From Lycium barbarum (taxonomy: Eukaryota; Streptophyta; Magnoliopsida; Solanales; Solanaceae), in the NCBI RefSeq assembly GCF_019175385.1, contig NC_083341.1, positions 87,136,321-87,200,320 of the forward strand: a DNA stretch of 64,000 nucleotides. Reading direction: 5' to 3'. The notes beneath the pieces were generated by a model that worked only from the letters and a program-made list of their open reading frames with translations, searched no databases and had not been told where the DNA came from. The position numbers and the translations under genes were made by a program. Of this stretch, positions 37,266 to 50,285 are shown one piece after another; within the stretch, counting starts at the first letter, position 1; each line of letters begins with the position of its first letter.

Positions 37266-37904
37266 TCACATCAATCTTTGCCTAATCGACCTCAATCTCC
37301 TTCTCAAGATTTTATGCTCGAGAACGATCCCTTCCTTCACTATAAAGTGGCACTTGTCCCAATTCAGCACCAGATTAGTCGCCTCACAGCATTTAAGCAC
37401 TCGACCCAGATGGTCAAGAAAGTCATCAAAAAAATCACCAACTACAGAGAAATCATACATAAAGACCTCAAGAAATTCTTCCAGCATATCAGAGAATATC
37501 AACATCATACACCGCTGAAAGGTAGTCGGTGTATTGCAAAGACCGAAGGGCATCCTGCTGAAAGCGAATGTCCCATAAGGACGAGTAAATGCCATCTTCT
37601 CCTAATCCTCAAGGGCGATGTTGATCTGATTGTAGCCATAATACCCATCTAGGAAGCAATAGTAGGACCGCCTCGCTAGCCAATCAAGAATCTGATCAAT
37701 AAAAGCCATAGGGAAGTGGTCCTTGCAAGTAGCAATCTTAAGCTTGTGATAATCCATACAAACTCTCCAACCTGTCACAGCCCTCATTGGAATTAGCTCA
37801 TTCTTTGCATTGGGCACCACTATGATGTCGCCCATTTTCGGAACACATTGAATCGGGCTCACCCATTTACTGTCAGCAATCGGGTAAACCACTCCAGCAT
37901 CTAA
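37266..37904 (-). pseudogene. pol: Athila host element: reverse transcriptase
   Basis: Two frames, 37892-37602 and 37595-37266, split by a stop (37599-37601) where the family has Gln (E-D-Q-E-K). Blocks: SKWVSPIQCVPKMGD, ELIPMRAVTGWRVCMDYH, DHFPMAFIDQILDWLA, CFLDGYYGYNQI, PYGTFAFSRMPFGLC, FQRCMMLIFSDMLEEFLE and NLVLNWDKCHFIVKEG. The catalytic F-M-D-D motif reads FMYDF, so the first Asp is Tyr. These blocks are diagnostic of the Athila lineage rather than chromoviruses. Confidence 0.93.
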
Positions 37905-37907
37905 CCA

Positions 37908-38389
37908 CTAGATGATTTCTTTCTTTACAACTTCTTGCATGTTTTCATTTAGTCTCTGTTGATTTTCTACACTCGGCTTACTATCCTCTTCTAACTGGAT
38001 TTTATGCTCACAGATCCCAGACGGAATCCCCGTGATATCTGCTATGGTCCAACCAATAACACGCCAATACTCATGCAATATCTCCAAAAGCCTCTCGATC
38101 TGCTCCTCAGTCAGTAATGCTAAAACAATCATTGGTAATATTTTATTAGGACCAAGAAACTTATACTTCAGATGGGATGGGAGCTGTTTAAGCTGAAGCT
38201 TCGGTGGCTCAATCATAGAAGGCTTTGCTAGAGGAGTTGCTCTATTTTCCAGATCAAGATGAAGCTTCTTTGGGTGATAAGAATATGAGCCCAACCCAAC
38301 AAGAGAATTAACCGTCTCCACATAACCCTCCATGTCTTCTGGGTCAAAATTACCAAGAATAGCAGCAAGAGCTTCTCCCAAACTTTCTT
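37908..38389 (-). pseudogene. pol: Athila host element: protease-RT linker and RT N-terminus
   Basis: The minus-strand frame reads EESLGEALAAILGNFD, PPKLQLKQLPSHLKYKFLG, VIGWTIADITGIPSGIC and EEDSKPSVENQQRLNENM. This is the typical region between protease and the RT fingers in Athila. It ends in a stop (37905-37907) within EII-x-WLDAG. Upstream it is cut by element A at 38389/38390 and joins 63007 when A and one copy of TTCTT are removed. Confidence 0.9.
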
Positions 38390-40933
38390 TGTCACACCCT
38401 AATCTTGATCAGGGCGTGATGGGCACCCGACCATTATTTAGGGTCGAGCGAACCCTCTGACTCTTAGTACACACATAATCCCTTTGGACTCTTAAATCAA
38501 ATAAAAATGAACCACATAGTTAAGGCTTTCAGAAATATTCTATTCGTCGTTCTCACGTCAAGTAAAATCTGTAATCATATGGAGTTTGTAACATAATGCA
38601 TAATAGTACATCGGCTTACAGAGCCGCTTACAAGACTGACAACCCACATACGTGACTTTGTCTGCAAAGTCTCTAACATTAATCAGAAATCATAACATAT
38701 ATACCCTGACTCGGCAACACTCCGGAAGGAAGTGGAGCTCGCCAATCCCGTTGAAACACCTTCTAGCAGAGTCTTCTACTCATCTGGGTGTACCTGCGTG
38801 GCATGAAACGCAGCCCCCGAAGAAAGGGGGTCAGGACGGAGAATGTACTGAGCATGTAAGGCATGAAATACAGTAAAGGATCATAACTGAAATGGAGATT
38901 TACCAGAAACAAATATGACTTTTAAAAACATCAATGCACTTGCCTTTTGAAATGAAAATCCTGCATACCATTATCATAAACCGTACCCGGCCCATTATGG
39001 GACTCGGTGGATAAAATCATGTCATCACATTATCATATCATCATGCATGCATATATATAAATATATATACCGTACCTGGCCCTCTAGTGAGGGACTCGGT
39101 GAATGAAGTCATACCGTACCCAGCCCATCTTCGGACTCGGTGCCATAATCATGTCATCATATACATTTACCGTACCCGGCCAATCATGGGACTCGGTGCC
39201 ATAATCATATCATCATATACATATACCGTACCCGGCCCTCTAATGAGGGACTCGGTGAACAATGCAGTGGAATACGCACGATAACATATCCTGGCCCGGG
39301 ACTCAGGGAAAGATACATTGAGGCATGCACGAGCAGAGTAGTGAGAAACTGTATGCACATAAATAAATTTTCAAGACTCGATAAATAGGTACGCTAGCCG
39401 ACACTTGAAGGATCACAAACACGTCGCGGGTCAATCCGAGTTAGTATAAGAAAGTTATGGACATTTTAGTACAGAAACCTCTACGAACGTTTCAGAAGCT
39501 AACTTTGGAAAATCAAAGCAATAGTCATATCAAGTACCATTCGAATATCGCTATGGCTCAAATCAAAATAGAACTTTTGGAACCACACGCATGTATCAAG
39601 ACATAACAAAACAGTTTTCGAAAGTCAAGAACATTAGCCATCGTAGTGGCTCTAAGAATAGGAGTTTTTGAAATCGTACATATACATTGTCTGTTCGTTT
39701 CACAAGGATCATGCCAAAAGAAAGAAAGGGTAAGCCTTACATACCTGGAAGATGATTCTCAACTTTCAACTTACTTCCCGTCTTGCAACTCGCGTAAGAA
39801 TTATCCGTAGCCTCGTACTCTACATATGGAATCATTCATAATATCATTAGGATCATCGTCGTACGTTCGTCTCGAGACTTTAATTAAAACCCTATTAAAT
39901 TCTGCCGAAATTCGAGCAGCATTTCCCCTGTTTATATGCCTAGCCTGAAATTCCAATTCAACAACCAACAACATCAACAACAATACCAATAGTATTAACA
40001 TCATTTCCAATATCGACGTATGCCATAAAACAGCCCGCACACTGTTTTCTAAATTTCTCAACCAACCAAATTTGCGATATAACTATTTAATAATTTTATT
40101 TCCGTAAAGAAGCTGAAATTAATACCAATAACATTAATAACAACATCCTCCACATTTTACAAGTTAAATACATTTATTATCATCCAAAATGTTCTTCAAG
40201 TTTCATTCCATAATTCAGAACACCAACAAACGAATTTATCAGGTTATTCTCTCCGTGCTAATCCGTCGAAACTCTAAATAAACTCGTTAACAATGAAAAT
40301 GAACCTTTTTTCATACCTTAAGCATGCAGCCACCACGTTATCACTCTTCTCCTTGGTTGATTGTTAGCTCAAATTGAAGACAATGCAGAGTACAACAATT
40401 TTCCCTTCATGGGCTTTGGGATTCGGGGCTCAGATTTCGATCAAAATTGATTTTTCTTCTCCAAGACTCTTTTTCTCTCTCTCCCCAGAATTTTCTGGGC
40501 GTTCCTGGTCTTAAAATGAGGAGGAAGGCCGAAATTTTCTCTTATAAAGACATGGGTAATGGGCCTAACCCAGTTGGGCTCATATTGGGCCTAGCCCACT
40601 GACCTTTCTGCCTTAAAATGTCCATATCTCCTTATTACGACATCATCTGTGGACCCACGACCTATGGTGGGAATGTAATTCAAATATATACAACTTATAT
40701 TTCTTGGTATTTTTTCAAATTCCAAACTTATAATACCGTTTCTTCCCCTCGAATTCAGATCACCCGAAAACGTTACTTAAAAATATTTGTTTGGAGGACT
40801 TCCACTTTGATTCGGCTCAAGGGTCCTTCTTGAGTTGTGTTCAAATTCACATATGTGCTTCATATAACTTGTCATGTGTCCTTAAAAAAAATTTCGACGT
40901 GTGGGCCCCACCTCAGCTTATAAATAATCCGAC
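38390..40933 (-). repeat. 3' LTR of element A, distal piece
   Basis: LTR 3' end at 38390 (GGGTGTGACA on the minus strand). Hairpin cassette 38792-38850. Tandem 'ccgtacccgg...ggactcggtg' units 38980-39255. Minus-strand TTTATAAGA near 40543-40551 is a possible TATA box. The remaining 119 bp lie beyond T at 55784-55902. Confidence 0.92.
38980..39255. repeat. Tandem hairpin repeats in the 3' LTR of A
   Basis: About five units of roughly 55 bp, each beginning ACCGTACCYGGCC and ending GGACTCGGT. ACCG/CGGT form an outer stem. The inner stem changes between units but often stays complementary: CCCAT with ATGGG, CCCTC with GAGGG. The 5' LTR has the same array at 60928-61204. Confidence 0.75.
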
Positions 40934-41325
40934 TGTTGTATCCCGTATTTTTAAACGTCAGATTATTTGCTGAGATGGGACCCACACATCGAGATTTTTT
41001 TGGGAAATCTGAAAACTCATATGAATCACATATGAGAAGTTAAACACAACTCAAGAAGGACCCTTGGGCCAAATCAAAGTGGAAGTCCTCCAAACGAATA
41101 TTTTAAGAAAACGTTTTCGGGTGATCTGACTTCAAGGGGCAAAAACGGTATTATAAGTTTGGAATTTGGAAAAGTACCAAGCACTAGAAGTTGTAGATAA
41201 TTGAATTAGCTTTCCAACCATAGGTCGTGGGTGCCCAGGTGACGTCGGTACAAGGAGATATGAATGTTTTAAGGTCGAAAGGTCAGTGGGCTAGGCCCAA
41301 CTCGGGACCAAACCGAGTTGGCCCA
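40560..41325. repeat. Inverted repeat formed where T inserted into a related LTR
   Basis: The minus-strand 5' part of the LTR of A (about 40560-40928) and the plus-strand start of LTR1 of T (about 40957-41325) are homologous, roughly 85% by eye, in inverted orientation with a spacer of about 25 bp. Confidence 0.8.
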
Positions 41326-44300
41326 AAAAAATCAAAAAAAATAATAAGGCCCAAATTTGTGAGGCCCAATCGGCCATGGTTATGGCCCAAGCCCATATTA
41401 AATAAAATTTGGTCAATAAATAAGATGACTAAGTCATCTTATTCCACATAATGTTCTAGAAATTTCAAGAAAAGCAAGAACAAGAGAGAGAGGAGAAAAA
41501 CTTAAGGCCATTTCGGCCAAGAGCAATTTTCACAAGAAATATTTGCAAAAATTCTCCAAAAATCATTTTCTACCAAGTAAAGGGTGATTTACAAGGTGGA
41601 GTTGTTGTTGGAGCAAGAAAAATTCAAAATCATACAAATTGTCAAGTTGTAGTCAAGTGAGAAGTTGAAGAAGAAAGGTGAGTTTTGATCTTGTTTTATG
41701 TGTTATATATGGTTTATATGTGTTGTAGTATGCTAAAATGGATGAAATTCATGAAGGAGAGAAATATAGTATATGGCCGTGTATATATATATGTGTGTGG
41801 GAGTCATGCTTCAATTATTTTAATTAGTGTTTAGTTGTTATTGTTGTGAATGATATGTGGAAAATGGGAGTTGAATGAGTTTGGAGAGATTGTAGTGGTG
41901 TATACATGTTGGAGCCGTGTGAGTGTGCATGGTATATGTGGTCGTGTACACTTGATGTATAGTCGTGTATATTGGTGAGTTGTGAAAGAATAATGAGCGA
42001 GTTGTAATTAATGTCTTAATCGTTGTGTTGTAGATGTTATATCGCAAATAAAGACTTGACAAGTTTGGTGAAGTATTGGCAATTGGAAGTTTGTGTAAAT
42101 TGAAAATAATGTTTTTGTATGGAAGACATGTAATGGTATTACTATGATGTTCTTGGAATATATGTATTATAAGGTTATTGTTGTTTCATTGAAATTGGAG
42201 AGTATTGAAGGCGGTAGAATGTTAATTGAAGTGTTGGAATGCACCTTGAATGGAATATGTGAATTTTTAGTGTGATTGTTGAATTATGTTAATAGTTTGG
42301 CCGGGTTTGAATTCCCGGATTGTGATTGATGAGAATTTGGCTATGTTGAATGTTGAGGATGGTATATTTTACAGAGGAAGTGCTGCCGAAATTTCGGTAG
42401 CCAAGTGGTTCCTTAAGATTCTAACTCTAAGTACCCTAATGAAAGTTTGGGTAAATGTGACCAATTTGCAGATTTTGACGAGATTGCAACGTGAATTCGG
42501 AATAGCAAAAGAAGCGGAAAGAGGTATGTAAGGCTTCACCCTTCTTTCTATGGCATGTCTTAGTTGAAATAAGTTGGGTACGAGCCTCGGGGACAACTCG
42601 GTTCCCCGGAATCCGCACCTAAAGTTTTCCACTTTTTGTTCAATAGAATTGAACTAGAAAGTGTGCCAATTGTTGGAAAAACCTCCTACACCCTTAGAAC
42701 TTGTATAAATGGGACCCGATTACCTTAAGACCCTCACAAGTAACGCTATGACACGTAACATACGTAAATCGTATACGCTACCTCATCCGGCCCGAGGTGG
42801 GCCCGCTACTCTCGGATATTTCCTTACAGTCTTGCTTGACTTACTTGAAGTGAATCCAAAGGGAACCTTTGATCCCGATTTCGATACCAAATGATAAATA
42901 CTATGACTCCTCTAATGAGGGCACTTCCATGACGATAATGATAACAATGATGTTAGATAAGAGAATATGCCTATGATGCGTACTACCGGAACGACTCTAT
43001 GACTAAGATGACTAAGCTAAGTATCTTATGTAAACATGAAAATGATAAACTAATTTTTGAATCTTATTTATATTTCCTAGCTATGACTTTATTTTCTAAA
43101 AGATTTCAAAGTCTATGAACCGTCATCTATGATGCCCCGATTTCATTCTACGTTTACTTTAATATTATTCCCCGTTGGTAGTCTCACCTTAAAATACTCG
43201 TTCCTTCAAGGTGAGACAAAGCGATCACGAGTATTGTATAATATAATTGGAGGTCACCGACCTTACGTCACTCCGATGACTACATGATTCTTCTTTGGGA
43301 TTTCCTGCGTGCCTATGAGACATATGTATATAGGATACGTAAATGCATATAAGACATGTAAATGTATGTAAGATATGTGTATATATTTTTTTAAAACATG
43401 CACATGACGAAAGAGCTAGAGCGCTATAGACGCTGATGTACCTACACGACACACGTATATGTATATGATAAAAGAGCTAGAGCGCTATAGACGCTGATAT
43501 ATGTACATGGTATATGCATGTGTATACGGGGAAAATGGAGGTAAGGGCAGAGCGTTATGAACGCATATCCACCTGATCAGTTGGCATTACATGATATGAT
43601 ATCGTCCCGGACGCGGGATGTGTATATTTATGGTTAAATGGATCGGCTGCCGACGCCTCGGCAATATGAGATGTCCTATTTTATATGTATATGTATATGA
43701 ACAAGGAAAGATTCTTAAAGGAAAGCTAAGTACGCATAGCACCTGCCAAGGGTATATATATATACAGGTTATGTTTCTATCCCAGGACATGTGTTGTAAC
43801 TCTCTTATGTCATTATACATGATTCATATTTTCTGTATATTACTATTCATGCCTTACATACTCGGTACACTATTCGTACTGACGTCCCTTCTTGTGGACG
43901 CTGCGTTTCATGCCGCGCAGGTCAGCAGACAGGCGGATTTGATCCTTAGAAGCTCTACCAGCAGTGTTGACAGTGCTCCAGTTATTCCGGAGCCTCACTT
44001 CCTTGGTACTATTTTGTGTATATATATTCGGGCATGGCAGTACTCAGCCCTTTCTATGTATAAGTGTACTACGTCTAGAGGCTCGTAGACAGATATGTAC
44101 AGTCAGTTAAGTATAGTTAGGTATATGGTGTTTTGGCATGCTAATGTTGATGTATAAGTGATATCGAAGTTTATTAGTCTATGTTCAGAATGACGCCGCT
44201 AATGTTAATGTTCAAAAAAAAAATAGGCTCTGTTTACATGGCTTGCTAAGAGGTAAAGGTAAAACGATAGACAAGGGGTGCTCGGTACAAGTATCGGGTA

Positions 44301-44330
44301 CTCGTCACGGCCCCTAGACGGGTCGTGACA
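40934..44330 (+). repeat. LTR1 of element T
   Basis: 3397 bp, TGTTGTATCCCG to GGGTCGTGACA. Two 61-bp units (43410, 43471), TTACGTCA 43263-43270, hairpin cassette 43863-43922, terminal hairpin 44304-44329. The 156-codon ORF 43618-44088 recurs in all three LTRs only because they are copies; it crosses the cassette and is not a gene. Confidence 0.95.
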
Positions 44331-44334
44331 GAAG

Positions 44335-44346
44335 TGGTATCAGAGC
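44335..44346 (+). other. PBS, first interior of T
   Basis: TGGTATCAGAGC, initiator Met-tRNA type, four bases inside LTR1. Confidence 0.95.
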
Positions 44347-44393
44347 AGTTCAGTCCTAGGGGTTTGTCTACGAGCCGTGTCCAGTAGAGTCTT

Positions 44394-44427
44394 GTTTATG
44401 GGTGTGTAGCGCGCCACACTTATAAAC
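44394..44427 (+). other. Leader hairpin, first interior of T
   Basis: Arms GTTTATGGGTGTG and CACACTTATAAAC (13 bp, two G-U) around TAGCGCGC, which contains the palindrome GCGCGC. Confidence 0.75.
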
Positions 44428-44532
44428 AGGAGGCTACAGGGCATTTAGGAAATGTGACCTTCTTTGCATTCTGAAATCGTGCGATAGAGCTAAGTTGCCA
44501 GGCTTCCATATTCCTTTTCCTAAACTTGTGTT

Positions 44533-46090
44533 ATGGTTTCAGTAATGCCGCCGAAGAAAAAGGCTACGATGGCCGAGAAAGCCAAGGGGGTGGCGGCCAG
44601 CAGAGTTGAACGGGAGCTAGAAGAAGAAGAATCTCATAATGAGGCTCCCCCTCAGACTGTTCCTGCTCCCCCTGCACCAGCAGAGCAGGAAAGAGTTCCA
44701 GCTCCAGCCCCCGCACTTCCAGTTCCCCCGCCAGCAGTACCGGGCCAGCAGATGGCAGAGGCCATTCAGTTATTAACCCAGCTCGTTGCCGCACAGGCTC
44801 AGCGGCAAGATGTAGACCTGGGAGGCAGAGCGATAAGTGCAAGGGCCCGCGACTTTATCACCCTGAATCCTCCAGAGTTTTATGGATCAAAACCAGAGGA
44901 GGACCCGCAGAGTTTTATAGATGAGATGCTGAGGACTCTGGGGATCATACATGCTTCGGATACGGAGTCCGTAGAGTGGGCTTCATACAGGCTGCGGGAT
45001 GTGGCAGTTCTGTGGTACAGTAGCTGGATATCATCGAGGGGAACAAATGCACCCCCTCCGGTTTGGCAGGAGTTCACTGAGGCGTTCCTGCGACATTTCC
45101 TACCGCCAGAGGTTCGACGGGCTCGAGCCGATATGTTCTTGAACCTGAGACAGGGAAATATGAGCGTTCGAGAATACAGCCTCCGTTTTAATTCATTAGC
45201 CAGGTATGCCCCAGCCATGATAGCGGATAAGGGAGATCACGTACACCGATTTGTGAGTGGGCTAGAGCCACATTTGGTTAAGGAATGTTTGACAGCTTCA
45301 CTCCAGGACGGGATGACTATTACTCGAATCCAGGCCCACACCCAAAATATGGAGGAACAATATTAGCCACGGCGAGAGGAACGTTACCCAGATAGGGGTT
45401 CCAGAAAAAGGGGCAGGTTTTCCAGGACTAGAAGCGAGTACAGACGGGGACAGGCACAAGAGCTATTCAGGCATTCAGAACAACCGGCGGCCAGTGCACC
45501 GCCTCGATTTACGGATAGGGGACTTGACCGTTCTACTCACTCACGACCAGATCAGGGTACTAAGGCGTCAGGATCCCAGTATAGAGCTGATTCTAGCAGG
45601 ATGATGCCACCCCCGCCACGGTGTGCGCGATGTGGTAGACCACATTCTGGAGAGTGTCACGCAGGTACAGGTGCATGTTATACTTGTGGGCGGGTTGGCC
45701 ATTTGATGCGTGATTGCCCACTGAGGAATGAGGGAGACCAAGCCCAGCCCGTCGGGTCCGCGGTTGGTTCATCGTCGACCGTACGCCCTCTTGGATAGAC
45801 CTCCCAAGCTCCAGCAGGCCGCGACCGAGGTAGAGGAGGGACACCTAGTTCAGCTGGTCCTCCGCACCGCCTATATGCATTGACAGGACGACAGGACCCT
45901 GAGCCTTCCGCAGACGCGGCCACAGGTACTTTTTCGGCACCTTCTATGATGTGTATGTTAATTAATTCGGATTCTATCCTATCCTACGTTGCCTTTATAT
46001 TGCTGATCATATTAAGAATTCAGAAATTAGGACGAAAGGTAGCCATACGCACAGGTAAAAAGACGAATACTAGAGATTGCGGAGGTTAGA
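44533..46090 (+). pseudogene. gag: gag, copy 1 of element T
   Basis: Starts MVSVMPPKKKATMAEK; the second Met is the likelier start by comparison with C. After a Pro-rich N-terminus comes the gag domain (FYGSKPEEDPQSFIDEM, DVAVLWYSSW, VWQEFTEAFLRHFLPP, REYSLRFNSLARYAP). The frame stops at 45364-45366 (TAG; copy 2 has CAG). It then continues in the same frame through an Arg-rich stretch and the zinc knuckles CARCGRPHSGEC and CYTCGRVGHLMRDC, with a second stop at about 45796-45798 (TAG for CAG). It ends with the first protease codons and an unrelated tail. Two nonsense mutations make it a pseudogene. Confidence 0.92.
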
Positions 46091-46187
46091 ACCGTAAATA
46101 AAAGAAGAGATGTGTTACGCGGCGTTTCGAAAACTGCTAAGACCCCAACTCGTTCCATAAAATGTGATATAAGTAGTACGAGGGAGT

Positions 46188-46290
46188 GCGGGCGAAAATA
46201 CTAACGCTAAGACGCTGAAATGCACTAAAGTTTCAAGGTTAAGCGTGCTAGGGTGAGAGTAATTTCATGATGGGTGACCCCCTGGGAAAT
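46188..46290 (+). other. 5S-rRNA-derived module, first interior of T
   Basis: 103 nt that align without gaps to plant 5S positions 1-103 as remembered. The A-box block GTTAAGCGTGCT and GATGGGTGACC are intact; the 5' half is strongly diverged. It lies downstream of gag and about 300 bp before the PPT. Confidence 0.72.
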
Positions 46291-46581
46291 ATGCTGAAAT
46301 TTTCACAAATGTGGGAACAAGAGACGAATGTGAAGCTAGGTAGTCCAATGTAAATTAAAGTGTGTGGAGTGGTTACAAACCCTATAAAAGTCATGTAGGC
46401 TGAGACGGACAAGACTAACGGAAGAGGAGAAAGCGTGACAGAAAGGGGGCTTATTAACGTAGGGCCAACGTTCAGAGGTTACTCAATGGACTTACGACAT
46501 AAAAGCGACCTAAGCGACATGTGAGATGTCTACGAAGGAGACCTCCCCGAAGTATTATGATACACTATGAGGCCAGTTTAA

Positions 46582-46622
46582 CATTCGAGGACGAATATTC
46601 TAAAGGGGGGGAGGGGGGGAGA
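46582..46622 (+). other. PPT with degenerate palindrome, first interior of T
   Basis: CATTCGAGGACGAATA (46582-46597, one mismatch from the palindrome in A, B and C) followed by a purine run 46602-46622 directly before LTR2. Confidence 0.9.
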
Positions 46623-46623
46623 A

Positions 46624-49600
46624 TGTTGTATCCTGTATTTTTTAACGTCAGATTATTTGCTGAGATGGGACCCACACATCGAGATTTTTTTGGGACATCT
46701 GAAAACTTATATGAATCACATATGAGAAGTTAAACACAACTCAAGAAGGACCCTTGGGCCAAATCAAAGTGTAAGTCCTCCAAACGAATATTTTAAGAAA
46801 ACGTTTTCGGGTGATCTGACTTCAAGGGGCAAAAACGGTATTATAAGTTTGGAATTTGGAAAAGTACCAAGCACTAGAAGTTGTAGATAATTGAATTATC
46901 TTTCCAACCATAGGTCGTGGGTGCCCAGGTGACGTCGGTACAAGGAGATATGAACGTTTTAAGTCGAAAGGTCAGTGGGCTAGGCCCAAGTCGGGACCAA
47001 ACCGAGTTGGCCCAAAAAAATCAACAAAAATAATAAGGCCCAAATTTGTGAGGCCCAATCGGCCATGGTTATGGCCCAAGCCCATATTAAATAAAATTTG
47101 ATCAATAAATAAGATGACTAAGTCATCTTATTCCACATAATGTTCTAGAAATTTCAAGAAAAGCAAGAACAAGAGAGAGAGGAGAAAAACTTAAGGCCAT
47201 TTCGGCCAAGAGCAATTTTCACAAGAAAATTTTTCAAAAATTCTCCAAAAATCATTTTCTACCAAGTAAAGGGTGATTAACAAGGTGGAGTTGTTGTTGG
47301 AGCAAGAAAAATTCAAAATCATACAAGTTGTCAAGTTGTAGTCAAGTGAGAAGTTGAAGAAGAAAGGTGAGTTTTGATCTTGTTTTATGTGTTATATATG
47401 GTTTATATGTGTTGTAGTATGCTAAAATGGATGAAATTCATGAAGGAGAGAAATATAGTATATGGCCGTGTATATATATATGTGTGTGGGAGTCATGCTT
47501 CAATTATTTTAATTAGTGTTTAGTTGTTATTGTTGTGAATGATATGTGGAAAATGGGAGTTGAATGAGTTTGGAGAGATTGTAGTGGTGTATACATGTTG
47601 GAGCCGTGTGAGTGTGCATGGTATATGTGGTCGTGTACACTTGATGTATAGTCGTGTATATTGGTGAGTTGTGAAAGAATAATGAGCGAGTTGTAATTAA
47701 TGTCTTAATCGTTGTGTTGTAGATGTTATATCGCAAATAAAGACTTGACAAGTTTGGTGAAGTATTGGCAATTGGAAGTTTGTGTAAATTGAAAATAATG
47801 TTTTGTATGGAAGACATGTAATGGTATTACTATGATGTTCTTGGAATATATGTATTATAACGTTATTGTTGTTTCATTGAAATTGGAGAGTATTGAAGGC
47901 GGTAGAATGTTAATTGAAGTGTTGGAATGCACCTTGAATGGAATATGTGAATTTTTAGTGTGATTGTTGAATTATGTTAATAGTTTGGCCGGGTTTGAAT
48001 TCCCGGATTGTGATTGATGAGAATTTGGCTATGTTGAATGTTGAGGATGGTATATTTACAGAGGAAGTGCTGCCGAAATTTCGGTAGCCAAGTGGTTCGT
48101 TAAGATTCTAACTCTAAGTACCCTAATGAAAGTTTGGGTAAATGTGACCAATTTGCAGATTTTGACGAGATTGCAACGTGAATTCGGAATAGCAAAAGAA
48201 GCGGAAAGAGGTATGTAAGGCTTCACCCTTCTTTCTATGGCATGTCTTAGTTGAAATAAGTTGGGTACGAGCCTCGGGGACAACTCGGTTCCCCGGAATC
48301 CGCACCTAAAGTTTTCCACTTTTTGTTCAATAGAATTGAACTAGAAAGTGTGCCAATTGTTGGAAAAACCTCCTACACCCATAGAACTTGTATAAATGGG
48401 ACCCGATTACCCTAAGACCCTCACAAGTAACGCTATGACACGTAACATACGTAAATCGTATACGCTACCTCATCCGGCCCGAGGTGGGCCCACTACCCTC
48501 GGTTTTTTCCTTACAGTCTTGCTTGACTTACTTGAAGTGAATCCAAAGGGAACCTTTGATCCCGATTTCGATACCAAATGATATATACTATGACTCCTCT
48601 AACGAGGGCACTTCCATGACGATAATGATAACAATGATGTTAGATAAGAGAATATGCCTATGATACGTACTACCGGAACGACTCTATGACTAAGATGACT
48701 AAGCTAAGTATCTTATGTAAACATGGAAATGATAAACTAATTTTTGAATCTTATTTATATTTCCTAGCTATGACTTTATTTTCTAAAAGATTTCAAAGTC
48801 TATGAACCGTCATCTATGATGCCCCGATTTCATTCTACGTTTACTTTAATATTATTCCCCGTTGCTGTCTCACCTTAAAATACTCGTTCCTTCAAGGTGA
48901 GACAAAGCGATCACGAGTATTCTATAATATAATTGGAGGTCACCGACCTTACGTCACTCCGATGACTACATGATTCTTATTTGGGATTTCCTGCGTGCCT
49001 ATGAGACATATGTATATAGGATACGTAAATGCATATAAGACATGTAAATGTATGTAAGATATGCGTATATATTTTTTTAAAACATGCACATGACGAAAGA
49101 GCTAGAGCGCTATAGACGCTGATGTACCTACACGACACACGTATATGTACATGATAAAAGAGCTAGAGCGCTATAGACGCTGATGTACCTACACGACACA
49201 CGTATATGTACATGATAAAAGAGCTAGAGCGCTATAGACGCTGATATATGTACATGATATATGCATGTGTATACGGGGAAAATGGAGGTAAGGGCAGAGC
49301 GTTATGAACGCATATCCACCTGATCAGTTGGCATTACATGATATGATATCGTCCCGGACGCGGGATGTGTATATTTATGGTTAAATGGATCGGCTGCCGA
49401 CGCCTCGGCAATATGAGATGTCCTATTTTATATGTATATGTATATGTATATGAACAAGGAAAGATTCTTAAAGGAAAGCTAAGTACGCATAGCACCTGCC
49501 AAGGGTATATATATATACAGGTTATGTTTCTATCCCAGGACATGTGTTGTAACTCTCTTATGTCATTATACATGATTCATATTTTCTGTATATTACTATT

Positions 49601-50083
49601 CATGCCTTACATACTCGGTACACTATTCGTACTGACGTCCCTTCTTGTGGACGCTGCGTTTCATGCCGCGCAGGTCAGCAGACAGGCGGATTTGATCCTT
49701 AGAAGCTCTACCAGCAGTGTTGACAGTGCTCCAGTTATTCCGGAGCCTCACTTCCTTGGTACTATTTTGTGTATATATATTCGGGCATGGCAGTACTCAG
49801 CCCTTTCTATGTATAAGTGTACTACGTCTAGAGGCTCGTAGACAGATATGTACAGTCAGTTAAGTATAGTTAGGTATATGGTGTTTTGGCATGCTAATGT
49901 TGATGTATAAGTGATAACGAAGTTTATTAGTCTATGTTCAGAATGACGCCGCTAATGTTAATGTTCAAAAAAAAAAAAGGCTCTGTTTACATGGCTTGCT
50001 AAGAGGTAAAGGTAAAACGATAGACAAGGGGTGCTCGGTACAAGTATCGGGTACTCGTCACGGCCCCTAGACGGGTCGTGACA
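46624..50083 (+). repeat. LTR2 (middle) of element T
   Basis: 3460 bp. It has three 61-bp units (49096, 49157, 49218) where LTR1 and LTR3 have two. TTACGTCA 48949-48956, hairpin cassette 49616-49675. Shared by both interiors, as 3' LTR of the first and 5' LTR of the second. Confidence 0.95.
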
Positions 50084-50087
50084 GAAG

Positions 50088-50099
50088 TGGTATCAGAGC
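50088..50099 (+). other. PBS, second interior of T
   Basis: TGGTATCAGAGC. Confidence 0.95.
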
Positions 50100-50146
50100 A
50101 GTTCGGTCCTAGGGGTTTGTGTACGAGCCGTGTCCAGTAGAGTCTT

Positions 50147-50180
50147 ATTTATGGGTGTGTAGCGCGCCACACTTATAAAC
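50147..50180 (+). other. Leader hairpin, second interior of T
   Basis: As in the first interior, but the first base is A, which loses the outermost pair. The loop TAGCGCGC is unchanged. Confidence 0.72.
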
Positions 50181-50285
50181 AGGAGGCTACAGAGCATTTA
50201 GGAAATGTGACCTTCTTTGCATTCTGAAATCGTGCGATAGAGCTAAGTTGCCAGGCTTCCATATTCCTTTTCCTAAACCTGTGTT

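Noticed and set aside
36898..37652. Plus-strand ORFs of 114 and 134 codons
   Set aside because: They are antisense shadows of the Athila RT/RNase H, which has clear domain motifs on the minus strand.
43618..44088. 156-158 codon ORF repeated at 43618, 49365 and 55058
   Set aside because: It lies wholly within LTR copies and crosses the subrepeat-adjacent TA tract and hairpin cassette. Recurrence reflects LTR identity; E has only a broken counterpart.
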